A stretch of 55,828 bases of DNA from Bacteroidaceae bacterium (GTDB lineage Bacteria; Bacteroidota; Bacteroidia; Bacteroidales; Bacteroidaceae): assembly GCA_017447625.1 (NCBI GenBank), contig JAFSNB010000020.1, positions 1 to 55,828 of the forward strand. Direction: 5' to 3'. The first letter of the stretch is position 1. The number at the start of each line of letters is the position of its first letter. A program made the translations under genes and the position numbers. Shown one piece after another: positions 1 to 8,172 of the stretch. The notes below the pieces were generated by a model that was given only the letters and a program-made list of their open reading frames with translations, did not search any database and had not been told where the DNA came from.

Positions 1-1
1 G

Positions 2-1036
2 GTCTATGCCACAGAACAGGGCATCGATCCAGAGACCATCTATCGCGACATAGAAGCGAAACGCAACATGGGGCAACTGGCAAACGAATTGCCCGAGAAG
101 AGCGAGCAGGGGTACTTCCATTATCTGGACTCTACTTACCATCGTGTTAATGAACTGATAGACAACGACAGGGAAATAGGTCAAGCGTATCGTGAGTTTG
201 CAAAGGCCGTCAACCGCTATGAATGGGGAGCGATGATGCCCTTCTGTGGCCAGTCCATCCAATATGCGGGCATTGATACGGACGAGGCGTATGATGCTTT
301 CAAAGCACGACTGAAACAGCGTTTGGAGGTTTATATGAAGGATGACCCTTGGGCCAATCCGGTGCTCTGCTATGTTATGTGGAGCATGCCCGAAACATTC
401 GTTGATTCGTATGTCAGCCAGCCCGTAAAGTTACCTACGGACTACCGGCAGTGTCATCTGGCCTCAAAATTCCTGGAACAAATGGGAGCGCAGAGATTTC
501 TGCTAACCGAGGCACAGAAAGACAGCGTACTGACATTCTTGCCAGAACTAGCTCAGGATGTGTTGGACTATAACGAGCGGATGGAGCGGGAACTCTCGTT
601 CGTCAGCGAGCAGGGGATGTCCCGCGTTTGTACCATGTCTGACAATGCTGATGATATTCTTGCCGCTATCCTGAAACCTTATAAAGGAAAGCCCGTATTG
701 TTGGACCTCTGGGAAACCACCTGTGGCCCGTGCCGATTAGCCTTCAAGGAAATGCACGATAAAAAGAAAGAACTTGCCGACCGCATCCACTTCGTCAACA
801 TCGCCAGCGAAAACTCAGACCACGCCACATGGCAGCGTCTTATTTCCAACTACATCGGCGACCACTACCGCTTGACCAAGCAGCAACTTCAGTCTCTGCA
901 CAGCCAACTTCCATGTAATACAAGTGGCGTACCCATTTGGGTGCTCATCAATGCCGACGGCACCATCCACCACGCATTCGTTGGCTGGAGGAATATTGAC
1001 GACATGATGAAGGAAATCAATCAGGTGTTGCAATAA
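2..1036 (+). CDS. Thioredoxin-fold periplasmic protein, C-terminal part (cut by window edge)
   Basis: The reading frame is already open at the first base, so the gene begins before the window; the ATG at 68 is internal. About 215 residues of helical, unrecognised sequence precede a TlpA/AhpC-like thioredoxin domain in the last 110 residues. The active site is C-G-P-C within WETTCGPCR (first Cys codon at 722). The domain closely matches the C-terminus of the 12189-14225 gene: both have YKGKPVLLD, a GPCR motif, TWQ and GDHY. A thiol-disulfide role in the periplasm is inferred from the family; the substrate is unknown. The next gene begins 24 bp downstream, so the two are probably co-transcribed. 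Confidence 0.8.
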   Translation, partial: VYATEQGIDPETIYRDIEAKRNMGQLANELPEKSEQGYFHYLDSTYHRVNELIDNDREIGQAYREFAKAVNRYEWGAMMPFCGQSIQYAGIDTDEAYDAFKARLKQRLEVYMKDDPWANPVLCYVMWSMPETFVDSYVSQPVKLPTDYRQCHLASKFLEQMGAQRFLLTEAQKDSVLTFLPELAQDVLDYNERMERELSFVSEQGMSRVCTMSDNADDILAAILKPYKGKPVLLDLWETTCGPCRLAFKEMHDKKKELADRIHFVNIASENSDHATWQRLISNYIGDHYRLTKQQLQSLHSQLPCNTSGVPIWVLINADGTIHHAFVGWRNIDDMMKEINQVLQ

Positions 1037-1060
1037 AAACAATAATGCGGACAAACCGAA

Positions 1061-2614
1061 ATGAATATGAACAAGCATACCATCATCACCATCCTCCTCG
1101 CCCTCCTCGCAGTGGCGGGGCAGGCACAAGAGCCGTTCTTCAGCACAGATTCGGCAGTTGTCCGTGGGCGTATTGTTGACTATTCACCGGCGATGGGCTT
1201 TCAGAATCTGACGGCACAGGTGACGGACATCTTCACGGGAGAGTTGAAGACAGCAACAGCAGAGATACGGGAAGATGGGGCGTTTGAGAAGCGGCTATTG
1301 TTGCACCATCCTATCCTCAACTGGCTTTACACAAGCGAAATACACATTGGCAAACAACAAGTGCCTTTCTATCTCTGTCCTGGTGATACTTTAGATATCA
1401 CGATATGTTTTGATGATGGTGATGTACCAGATTGCGAATACAGAGGCGGACATTCCGCAGAGGTCGCACGACTGCTGAAAGTCAGAAGCGACTATCTCAA
1501 CCTGCTCAACCTCTGTCGTTCCTTTGATGGCAACATCGAAGCCTATCACCACTTTGCCGACTCGCTCTATTCGGCTCAACAACGTATGGTGGACAACGTT
1601 GCCGACGAGCATCACTTCACCTCTTTCGAACGTCGGTTGGCACAATGCAACATGGCTGCAGTATTCGGAACCGCCTATCTCAGTTATTTCAGCCAGATAC
1701 AGAACAAGATGGCGCAAGATGATCCTGTGGCTCCATATACCGCGGGTAATGCCATGATGGAACGGCTCAGCCTCCCTGAAATCTATCCTCTGCTGAGACG
1801 GTTGCCTAATAATGATTCGCTCATGCTTGCCACCAAATTTTTTCAATGGTATTTGAATTATCTCGAGTTTTCTGCACCTCTCCGCTATCCCTTGTTCGTC
1901 AAACGTGGGATGACATGGGGAAACAGCAGGGATGAGGTAACGGAGCAACTGTCATTGCTCCGCGACACAGGACGGAGGTTGTTTGTTTCTGAGAACGACG
2001 TGTTGCCAATACAGTTGTTGCAGCTTCATTGCATCAACGAGGCTATTGGCGAATGGTTGGAAGCAGGCTCGGCAGAAGAAAATTTCCGTTCGGTGCAATC
2101 CTTCCTTACGCATCCGACGCTTCAGAAGAAGGCACAACAGATTTTTGATGAGCAGACTAATATGGACGCCACACTCTCCTTGCCAGAAAGCGATGCCGCA
2201 CACTTCGTGAAAGACCTCCTTGCCCTATACCCTGGTCGCTATATTGTTCTGGATTTCTGGGCAATGTGGTGTGCACCCTGTAAGGCTGAGATTTGGGCGA
2301 CCAAGGAATTTCGCTATCGTCTGCATGAACGGTCGGATATCAAATTTGTGTTTCTGGCCAATGAGCGCAATCCCAATCGCGAGGATTACCTTGCATTTGT
2401 CCGAGAGAACCTGGAGGGAGAGGAAAACGTAGCCATTGATGACAACCGTTTCCATCAACTCCAAGAGTTGTTCGGCTTCAACGCCATCCCATTCAATGTT
2501 ACCCTCACGCCCGATGGCCGGATTGTCCGAGACGGTCTCCTTCTGCGTGCCGCCGAAGCAGGGTACGACAGATTCATTCTGATGTTGGAGGAAATGAAAG
2601 CAAGACTCGAATAA
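1061..2614 (+). CDS. Secreted TlpA-like thioredoxin-domain protein
   Basis: 517 aa. A signal peptide (residues 1-22, core IITILLALLAVAG, then AQ) is followed by a beta-rich DUF4369-like segment with motifs RGRI, DGAFEKR and PGDTLDITI, a helical middle, and a C-terminal thioredoxin domain. The active site is C404-A-P-C407 (FWAMWCAPCK), so both redox cysteines are present. It is a shorter paralogue of the 14436-16469 protein: it lacks that protein's first roughly 130 mature residues and joins the signal peptide directly to the DUF4369-like part. Periplasmic thiol-disulfide exchange is the family role; the partner is unknown. Confidence 0.85.
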   Translation: MNMNKHTIITILLALLAVAGQAQEPFFSTDSAVVRGRIVDYSPAMGFQNLTAQVTDIFTGELKTATAEIREDGAFEKRLLLHHPILNWLYTSEIHIGKQQVPFYLCPGDTLDITICFDDGDVPDCEYRGGHSAEVARLLKVRSDYLNLLNLCRSFDGNIEAYHHFADSLYSAQQRMVDNVADEHHFTSFERRLAQCNMAAVFGTAYLSYFSQIQNKMAQDDPVAPYTAGNAMMERLSLPEIYPLLRRLPNNDSLMLATKFFQWYLNYLEFSAPLRYPLFVKRGMTWGNSRDEVTEQLSLLRDTGRRLFVSENDVLPIQLLQLHCINEAIGEWLEAGSAEENFRSVQSFLTHPTLQKKAQQIFDEQTNMDATLSLPESDAAHFVKDLLALYPGRYIVLDFWAMWCAPCKAEIWATKEFRYRLHERSDIKFVFLANERNPNREDYLAFVRENLEGEENVAIDDNRFHQLQELFGFNAIPFNVTLTPDGRIVRDGLLLRAAEAGYDRFILMLEEMKARLE

Positions 2615-2691
2615 TGAACAATCAAACGATCATCACCGCACAACTCGCCCTCGTTGCAATGGCAAGTCTGACACGATGGTTCACCGATTAG
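2614..2691 (+). pseudogene. Signal-peptide relic of a further thioredoxin-family paralogue
   Basis: A 25-codon frame begins at an ATG that overlaps the preceding stop codon (TAATG). It reads MNNQTIITAQLALVAMASLT and then ends, and recalls the leader MNMNKHTIITILLALLAVAG of the gene just upstream. No thioredoxin body follows. I read it as the surviving 5' end of a deleted tandem copy; a short leader peptide is the alternative. Confidence 0.5.
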
Positions 2692-2752
2692 TGGTCCACC
2701 AGTTGGTGAACCAAAAGTAATAGCAACAAATGAAGCCGTTACAATTGTAACG
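2677..2752. promoter_or_regulatory. Hairpin and 16-bp palindrome downstream of the thioredoxin pair
   Basis: Two inverted repeats lie here. TGGTTCACC (2677-2685) pairs with GGTGAACCA (2705-2713), a 9-bp stem that could end the upstream transcript although no T run follows. CGTTACAATTGTAACG (2737-2752) is a perfect 16-bp palindrome of operator type. No gene is clearly placed to be controlled by it. Confidence 0.35.
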
Positions 2753-2808
2753 CTTTGCTGACTCTATTATTTTGTGAACTCATATTCTATATTATTTGTA
2801 TTTTCAGT

Positions 2809-3031
2809 TCACAAAAGCACTGCTTGCCACTCGTGAGCCTTCATGGCCACGCAGCCGTTTGCTTTGATGCGGACGCCCTCTGACATGAGAAGGATGGCTT
2901 GCTGGTGCCAGCCGGGCACGGTGCGCCCGATGCTGTTGACGACACGGTGGCAGGGCAGGCCGAGGGCCAGCGGAGCATCGTGCATCGCACGTCCCACGAT
3001 GCGCGAGTGGTTGGGTGTCAGTGTCGGGAGC
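2809..3031 (-). pseudogene. MGMT/alkyltransferase-like DNA-binding domain, N-terminally truncated
   Basis: The minus-strand frame from 3031 carries the second half of a small MGMT-family (Ogt/ATL) protein: TPNHSRIVGRAMHDAPLAL, then LPCHRVVNSIGRTVPGW and a tail with EGVRIKANGCV. The PCHRVV motif holds the active-site cysteine of the family. The upstream half (helix-turn-helix entry, usually about 45 residues) is missing: a TGA lies just upstream in frame and nothing similar is found before the next gene remnant at 3074. Intact homologues are about 100-110 aa. Very likely a dead fragment. Confidence 0.75.
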
Positions 3032-3073
3032 CTTCATCCTTTGTGAGTCATCTTTTTCGTGTGAGTAGCTTGT

Positions 3074-3356
3074 TTAAGCCATGAAGAGCTCTTTGATGTC
3101 TAATGCGAGGAACTCATCAACAGGCATACCACCAGAACCGACTATTAGAGAGAGCTGAGGGTGGAAGTGCTCACGGAACAGCCCCATACCTTTGTTGGAT
3201 GTTCGCCGTCCGCTCTTCACTTCAATGGCGCAGAGTTTATGTCTGTCCGATAAGTGTTGATTTTCCCACCTGACGCGGTCCTGCCAACACCTGAATGAAT
3301 CTTCTGCGTTCATTCAGTCGGCTCATAACTTCCTGATATTGTTTTCTTTGGTACAT
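3074..3356 (-). pseudogene. AAA ATPase with DUF4143, internally deleted
   Basis: Translation from the ATG at 3356 gives MYQRKQYQEVMSRLNERRRF, then IQVLAGPRQVGKSTLI, a normal N-terminus with an intact Walker A (GPRQVGKS). It stops almost at once at a TAA near 3241. A second frame continues with KLCAIEVKSGRRTSNKGM and runs to the stop at 3074; this is the C-terminal nuclease-like end of the same family. About 280 central codons, including Walker B, are gone and the two ends meet out of frame near 3240. The promoter at 3407-3414 is still present. Compare the complete relative at 6485-7663. Confidence 0.8.
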
Positions 3357-3406
3357 ACTTTTACAAAATGTTCAATGCGCAGAATAAAAATGTTCATTCG
3401 AGAGGG

Positions 3407-3414
3407 CAAAGGTA
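3407..3414 (-). promoter_or_regulatory. Bacteroidetes -7 promoter element TACCTTTG
   Basis: The minus strand reads TTTACCTTTGCCC, matching TAnnTTTG exactly, 50 bp upstream of the start of the deleted DUF4143 ATPase. The promoter appears intact although the gene is dead. Confidence 0.6.
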
Positions 3415-3571
3415 AACATAATAGCTGAGAAACAAGCTCTTTCATGAATTTTTTTTCATGTTTTACCACATTTTTCATGCATTCTGGCCTGAATCATCGA
3501 CTCTATGCATGATTCCCGTAGCAGTTTTATCATTTTTGTGCGGTGTGCGCACTACTTTTGTTAAGAAATAT

Positions 3572-3773
3572 TTAACCCAATTCGGTTATTAGGCCGACAA
3601 ATACATAATTCAGCTCTTTTTTCGCTCTATTAATGTCATCTTAGCATTTCTTTCAGCATCTTGTCCATATTGCCATCTCACCGTAGCCCGCTACGCCTTC
3701 GATAGCGATATGGCCAATCTGCTCGAAACCAATACCAATCTGCCATCAATCCTAATAACCGATTTGGGTTTAA
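3572..3773. mobile_element. 202-bp MITE-like element with 22/23-bp terminal inverted repeats
   Basis: The left end, TTAACCCAATTCGGTTATTA then GG (3572-3593), is the inverse of the right end CCTAATAACCGATTTGGGTT then TAA (3751-3773), with one mismatch and one indel. The interior of about 157 bp has no convincing coding capacity; one minus-strand frame of about 23 codons reads GIGFEQIGHIAIEGVAGYGE, which I do not recognise. No clear target-site duplication is visible. It could be a miniature transposable element or a transposase-gene remnant. It occupies most of an otherwise gene-free stretch (3357-3991). Confidence 0.5.
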
Positions 3774-3832
3774 TTTGTGGGGAGGAGGGGGCTGTGGAAG
3801 CAGTTTTAGGATTCTTTAACGTTGATTTTTGG

Positions 3833-3843
3833 TGACTTTTGCG
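3833..3843 (+). promoter_or_regulatory. Promoter-like TGACTTTTGCG upstream of sigma gene
   Basis: The 11-mer TGACTTTTGCG, preceded by a T-rich run, lies about 150 bp upstream of the sigma gene at 3992. The same 11-mer, again after a T run, lies at 7885-7895 upstream of the sigma relic at 7934. It is near, but not identical to, the TAnnTTTG element. Confidence 0.35.
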
Positions 3844-3991
3844 ATGACTGCTCCGATGGGCTGTGAAGCTCGTCGGGGCTTAACTTGGTTGGAGGCAATT
3901 AACCATTCTTTTGAAAAAAGGTGGCGACGGTGCGCGATATTTTGCGAATTTTGTCGTATAATAAGTAGAGAGTCATTAATAAGTCGAGACC

Positions 3992-4540
3992 TTGCAGACA
4001 GAAAAACAGATAGTGGAGGCCGTAAAAGACGGCAGGCGCGAGGGGCAGGACGCGATGATAGCAGCCTTTGCCCCGCATGTGTTCGCCTTGATTGCCCGTC
4101 AGGTGCCCGATGCTATGGATGCGCAGGAGCTGACGCAGGACACGTTCCTGAAAGCCTTCCGCAACATCGACCGCTATGACGCGCGGCAGTCCTCGCTCGG
4201 CACATGGCTCTGCCGCATCGCATACCACTTGACACTCGACTTCCTGAAGCGCCGCCGTCCCGTCATTGTCTCCTTGGAGGACAGCTCAGTATGGCAGACA
4301 TACATCAGTGACGAGGAGTTGGAATCCGAGTTCTCCACAGGCAACGAGCAGCGCATTGAGCGCTTGCAGGAGTTGGTACAGCAGCTGCCGGATGAAGAAC
4401 GAATGCTACTCACGCTCTACTACTTCGACGACCACCCGCTCTCAGAGATTGCCTTCATAACAGGCATCGGTGAGAAGGCTTTGGCCAACCGACTCTACAG
4501 AATACGTAAGAAACTATACAAAAAACTGAAAGCCCTATGA
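3992..4540 (+). CDS. ECF-type RNA polymerase sigma factor
   Basis: 182 aa. Sigma region 2 spans about residues 20-90 (AFAPHVFALIARQV, DAQELTQDTFLKAF, WLCRIAYHLTLDFLKRR) and region 4 about 125-180 (LPDEERMLLTLYYFDDHPLSEIA, then GIGEKALANRLYRIRKKLYK). The start is probably TTG at 3992: an in-frame TAA lies four codons upstream and no ATG fits; a GTG at 4013 is the alternative. The stop overlaps the ATG of the next gene (ATGA), the usual coupling of a sigma factor with its anti-sigma factor. An extracytoplasmic-function role is inferred from size and from the membrane-anchored partner. Confidence 0.9.
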   Translation: MQTEKQIVEAVKDGRREGQDAMIAAFAPHVFALIARQVPDAMDAQELTQDTFLKAFRNIDRYDARQSSLGTWLCRIAYHLTLDFLKRRRPVIVSLEDSSVWQTYISDEELESEFSTGNEQRIERLQELVQQLPDEERMLLTLYYFDDHPLSEIAFITGIGEKALANRLYRIRKKLYKKLKAL

Positions 4541-5178
4541 AAAAGCTGAAAGATACCGACCTACGCGAAGCCCTGCGACGCAACTATGCCGAAACGCCAC
4601 AGTTGCCGGAGGGGTTTATGGAGAGGATGCACGAGGCCCAAGAGACCACCCCTATGCGGAAGTCCCGCCGCCTCGTGTGGCTCCACGCCGCCTTTGGTGC
4701 CGCAGCCGCCAGTATTCTGCTGTTACTGATGTTTAATAATAATGTGGAACCCGAAGAAGTGCTGCCCATGGTTGCGCAGCAGGTACAACAAGAAAAAGAC
4801 CTATCAGCGACTACTGAAGTAAATATGCCTGAAACCGCAGAGACTGACAAGTCTGTTGAACCTCACCCAGTGTCCAATGAAACTCCCCATGCAGGAACTA
4901 TCAAAACGGAGCATCGATGCCGTCGGGTAAAGACGAGGCAGGAGGATATTCCCGACACGCAGGACAATGTCGCCTGGCAGGACGAAAAAAAAGTGATACT
5001 GGCCTTGCAAATGCTGACTGACTGCGAAGCCACCATCAAGGAGGGTGAACGCAACGCACGCAACGGTATCATCGAGGCCACCTTCCACGCCACGCCGCAG
5101 TCTCCGAGTGCCATACTCGCATCCGACGAAGCTGGCGACTACATAATCATTGAACCGCGAACAATCGTTGATATATAA
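4537..5178 (+). CDS. Single-pass membrane protein, probable anti-sigma factor
   Basis: 213 aa. A charged cytoplasmic N-terminus of about 45 residues (LREALRRNYAETPQLPEGF) is followed by one membrane segment (about 47-66, WLHAAFGAAAASILLLLMF) and a Pro/Glu/Thr-rich periplasmic part. No zinc-binding HxxxCxxC motif is seen, so it is not a ZAS-type anti-sigma factor. The function is inferred from topology and from the 4-bp overlap with the sigma gene. It resembles in layout, not clearly in sequence, the 9671-10291 protein. Confidence 0.65.
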   Translation: MKKLKDTDLREALRRNYAETPQLPEGFMERMHEAQETTPMRKSRRLVWLHAAFGAAAASILLLLMFNNNVEPEEVLPMVAQQVQQEKDLSATTEVNMPETAETDKSVEPHPVSNETPHAGTIKTEHRCRRVKTRQEDIPDTQDNVAWQDEKKVILALQMLTDCEATIKEGERNARNGIIEATFHATPQSPSAILASDEAGDYIIIEPRTIVDI

Positions 5179-5202
5179 ACCCTCATTAAAATACACAGAA
5201 CA

Positions 5203-6270
5203 ATGAAAACAAGAATCATCATCATCGCCCTGGCAATGCTGACAGTCGCTTCGGCTGCCTCGGCACAGGAAGCCATCAAGAAGCAGTTTGAGCGAATCGA
5301 CAACATGAAGGGCATCACCCATGTGAGCGAAAGCAAGAGTTGGACAACAGACTCCACGGGCCTCATGACAGGAAGCCGCGTCATCATCCTACGGGCGGGC
5401 GAGCAGTACTTCGGTGACCTGGACAAACTGAGGAAAGCCTTCGACAATGACGGCAGCCGAGCCTCCATGACCTACTCCTACATCGCCGACCACTTTACCG
5501 ACGGGGAAAACGGTGCGCCACGCAGGCGGTTCAGCGTGCATAGAGACGGGGCTGATCCAATCATCGTTGGAGACATGAAGAACAGCACCTACCTCATTGC
5601 CAACTTCGACGATAAGGAACATCCCGGTTACCGCAGTTGTTATGCCGCCGAATGGACCGAGACCGATGACCCCGGCCCGCGTCCGCTACAGCTCACCTAT
5701 GTCTATGGCCGCAAGCCGCAGCCGCAGACTACTATAAGCCGGACAATTCGTTATAGTGGAAGAGCGGACTGGCCCGAACTGGAACGGCGGTTGGAGGAAC
5801 TGAAACTCATTCCCGACACGCTGCTGAAAGGCGAGACGTTCCACTTAGACCTCGGTCAGCGGCTTTCCGAACTGCGCGACAGCCTGCGCTCCGCTGGGGT
5901 GTATAAGTTCGACTTCACAATGCCCGGCGACGGACAACCGCAGGACATCCCCATGACGGACGGCGACACAAAACAATGGATGCAGAAGGCTATGAAACGC
6001 GTGACCCACCTCTCAGCCAGCGACTGGCATCGGTTCTTCGGCATACTCACCCAGAAAATGTTGGATGAGGGCAAGACGAAATCGACGGAGGATATGGTGG
6101 TAGCTGCCAACCTCATTCTCGACCTCTGCAAGAATGCCGACCAACTGGACGATGACGAGCGGGCGGTGGCTGCACAACGCCTGCAATCGATGAATAACCG
6201 CGAGAAAATTGGGGACGAATACGTCCGCCAAATCCTGCAACTCGGCTATAAGAAGCTGCTTAGGAAATAA
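5203..6270 (+). CDS. Secreted protein of unknown function with one copy of a shared ~90-residue domain
   Basis: 355 aa, signal peptide 1-21 (IIIIALAMLTVASAASA then Q). Residues about 73-170 (LDKLRKAF, IIVGDMKN, YLIANFDDKEHPGYR, CYAAEW) resemble by eye two consecutive segments of the 10345-12192 protein, so both sigma clusters encode the same kind of exported domain. The C-terminal half is helical and charged. I do not recognise a named family. It follows the anti-sigma gene by 24 bp and is probably the last gene of that operon. An envelope sensing or stress role is only inferred from context. Confidence 0.75.
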   Translation: MKTRIIIIALAMLTVASAASAQEAIKKQFERIDNMKGITHVSESKSWTTDSTGLMTGSRVIILRAGEQYFGDLDKLRKAFDNDGSRASMTYSYIADHFTDGENGAPRRRFSVHRDGADPIIVGDMKNSTYLIANFDDKEHPGYRSCYAAEWTETDDPGPRPLQLTYVYGRKPQPQTTISRTIRYSGRADWPELERRLEELKLIPDTLLKGETFHLDLGQRLSELRDSLRSAGVYKFDFTMPGDGQPQDIPMTDGDTKQWMQKAMKRVTHLSASDWHRFFGILTQKMLDEGKTKSTEDMVVAANLILDLCKNADQLDDDERAVAAQRLQSMNNREKIGDEYVRQILQLGYKKLLRK

Positions 6271-6310
6271 TACGGAATCATTGAATTAGAGTTAGTAATA
6301 ATAAATGAAG

Positions 6311-6375
6311 GAAAGTAAACGCTAATAAAGTCCTATAGGCGCTACGCCCCGCTGCGTTGTGAGATGCGGCGGGGC
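6311..6375 (+). terminator. 3' module: shared GAAAGTAAACGCTAA motif plus GC hairpin
   Basis: GAAAGTAAACGCTAATAAAG followed by TCCTATA (6311-6337) recurs, nearly unchanged, after the thioredoxin-type gene ending at 14225. It is followed by a hairpin GCCCCGC (6346-6352) / GCGGGGC (6369-6375). There is no strong T run, so termination is likely but not certain. Confidence 0.45.
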
Positions 6376-6413
6376 CGTTTACAGTTGTTCTTTGTCATTT
6401 AATGCCCTTGAAA

Positions 6414-6445
6414 TTTGGAGATTAGGAGATAAAGCTTTACCTTTG
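6414..6445 (+). promoter_or_regulatory. Bacteroidetes promoter (-33 TTTG, -7 TACCTTTG)
   Basis: TTTG at 6414-6417 and TACCTTTG at 6438-6445 are separated by 20 bp, matching the phylum consensus. The ATPase gene starts at 6485. Confidence 0.7.
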
Positions 6446-6484
6446 CGGCCAAATTTGCAATTCAACTGAAAATTTGTCCAAGCA

Positions 6485-7663
6485 ATGAATAAGTCATTTA
6501 TCAACAGACGTTTGTCTTCGTCCATTTCGGAAGCATTCCGCTATCTGCCTGTAGTTACCTTGACAGGTCCCCGCCAGTCAGGTAAGACCACTTTGTGTAG
6601 AGAGCTGTTCCCAGAACTGCCCTACGCCAATCTGGAGGATGCCGCTGTGATGGACGAAGTGCAGGCCGACACAAAGGCCTTCTTGGGCAAATATCCGCAG
6701 GGAGTCATCATCGACGAAGCTCAGAACTATCCCGAATTGTTCTCCTATCTGCAGGTGTTGGTGGATGAAGACCGTTTTCATGGGCGCAGCGACCGTCATT
6801 TCATCGTCACGGGCAGCAACAATTTCTCGCTCATCGAGAAAGTGACACAATCCATGGCAGGTCGCACAGCTGTGATGACGCTGTTGCCGCTTTCCACTCA
6901 GGAAATCATTAGTCATGTGCCACAGGCAAGCACCTCACAGCTTATCCTGAATGGAGGCTATCCTGCTGTCTGGACTGCCGATGATGGGGCACGTCCGCTG
7001 CTGCTTTCCAACTATTACACCACCTACATTGAACGCGATGTGCGACGGCTCATCAATGTGCGCGACCTGCGTGCATTCCAAACTTTCATTCGCCTGTGTG
7101 CAGGGCGTGTGGGACAAGAATTCAACGCATCGTCCATCTCCAATGAAATCGGTGTGGCGGTGAATACGATACGTAGCTGGTTGAGCATACTCAACGCCTC
7201 CTACGTCGTCCACCTCCTGCAGCCCTACTATGCCAACATCAGCAAGCGTCTGACCAAGACCCCAAAGTTGTATTTCTACGACACGGGCCTTGCCGCCTTC
7301 CTGCTCGGCATCACCACCACCGAACAGCTCGACGTGCATCCTTTGCGCGGCAATCTCTTCGAGAACATGATTGTCAACGACTTCATGAAGCACGGCACCA
7401 ACGCCGGGCGTGAGGAAATGCTGTCGTTCTACAGGGATAAGAGCCAGCGCGAGGTCGATATCATGCGCACACTCATCGACAAGGTGGAAGCCTACGAAAT
7501 CAAATCCTCACAGACCTTCCAGACGGACTTCTTCAACAACCTCAACTATGTCCGTCCCCTCCTTGCCGACCGCATCATCCGCACCACCGTCATCTATGAC
7601 GGCGAACAGGAAAATCCGCAGGCAGACAACGGTTTCCTCAACTTCCGCCATCTCTTCGACTGA
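6485..7663 (+). CDS. ATP-binding protein, AAA domain with DUF4143
   Basis: 392 aa. Walker A is GPRQSGKT (about residues 29-36), Walker B is GVIIDEAQ (about 75-82), and an arginine-rich sensor follows VTGSNNF. The C-terminal DUF4143 (about 190-392) ends in a PD-(D/E)XK-like motif: QREVDIMR, then VEAYEIKSSQTF. The family is common and variable in Bacteroidales; its cellular role is not settled. It has its own promoter and a hairpin downstream, so it is a single-gene unit inserted between the two sigma regions. A deleted relative lies at 3074-3356. Confidence 0.9.
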   Translation: MNKSFINRRLSSSISEAFRYLPVVTLTGPRQSGKTTLCRELFPELPYANLEDAAVMDEVQADTKAFLGKYPQGVIIDEAQNYPELFSYLQVLVDEDRFHGRSDRHFIVTGSNNFSLIEKVTQSMAGRTAVMTLLPLSTQEIISHVPQASTSQLILNGGYPAVWTADDGARPLLLSNYYTTYIERDVRRLINVRDLRAFQTFIRLCAGRVGQEFNASSISNEIGVAVNTIRSWLSILNASYVVHLLQPYYANISKRLTKTPKLYFYDTGLAAFLLGITTTEQLDVHPLRGNLFENMIVNDFMKHGTNAGREEMLSFYRDKSQREVDIMRTLIDKVEAYEIKSSQTFQTDFFNNLNYVRPLLADRIIRTTVIYDGEQENPQADNGFLNFRHLFD

Positions 7664-7667
7664 TGTG

Positions 7668-7694
7668 ACCTGTCACTTTTATCTGGTGACAGGT
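7668..7694 (+). terminator. Hairpin after DUF4143 ATPase gene
   Basis: ACCTGTCAC (7668-7676) pairs perfectly with GTGACAGGT (7686-7694). A run of A and T residues follows only from about 7710, so this is a weak candidate terminator. Apart from the TGACTTTTGCG element, nothing else is recognised between here and 7933. Confidence 0.45.
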
Positions 7695-7884
7695 GCGCTC
7701 TATTCCAAGTAAAAAAATGTTTTTTTGTCTGTTCCCTGCCTGCAATCCTCTCTATTCAGGCAATCGTCTGGCAAATGTCTGGGAAATGTCCGGGAAATAA
7801 TTTGCAGGGAATAATTGGGGAGGGCTTCAGAATCAAGGAGGAGCTTTTGGAGGCTATATATATAATAATGTGTTGTTTCTTTTT

Positions 7885-7895
7885 TGACTTTTGCG
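7885..7895 (+). promoter_or_regulatory. Promoter-like TGACTTTTGCG upstream of sigma relic
   Basis: Same 11-mer as at 3833-3843, again behind a T-rich run, and 39 bp before the ATG of the truncated sigma gene. The repetition in front of two sigma genes suggests a shared promoter type. Confidence 0.35.
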
Positions 7896-7933
7896 CTTCT
7901 CGGTCGTATCACGAATAAAATCACTCAGAAACG

Positions 7934-8083
7934 ATGACCAAGATAGACAACACCATCATCACCAGATGCCAGAAGGGCGACAAGGACGCATTCCGGTCGT
8001 TGGTCGAGACGTGCCAGGGGATGGTGTTCTCTGTGGCGCTGAAGATGCTGGCCGACGAGGAAGAGGCGAAGGACATCGTGCAG
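7934..8083 (+). pseudogene. ECF sigma factor, first 50 codons only
   Basis: The frame starts MTKIDNTIITRCQKGDKDAF and continues through region 2 (VETCQGMVFSVALKMLADEE, then EAKDIVQ), where intact relatives continue with ETF. At 8084 the sequence switches abruptly to IKRLFLAGIGK, which is not sigma-like and ends at 8167. The remainder of region 2, region 4 and any anti-sigma gene are absent here. The join coincides with the start of the Fic gene and its promoter, so a Fic-bearing segment appears to have replaced the rest. Confidence 0.75.
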
Positions 8084-8099
8084 ATAAAACGCCTTTTCC

Positions 8100-8130
8100 T
8101 TGCCGGTATCGGCAAAAATACGTACCTTTG
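8100..8130 (+). promoter_or_regulatory. Bacteroidetes promoter for the Fic gene
   Basis: TTGC (8100-8103) and TACCTTTG (8123-8130) with 19-bp spacing lie inside the out-of-frame tail of the truncated sigma gene and 43 bp before the Fic start. The Fic gene therefore carries its own promoter. Confidence 0.65.
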
Positions 8131-8172
8131 CATCAGAAAAAGGAAGAAAAGTTTGCCGATAACGTAAAAAAG

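Noticed and set aside
3829-4228. Extra frames overlapping the start of the first sigma gene
   Set aside because: They overlap sigma region 2 in other frames and show no conserved sequence.
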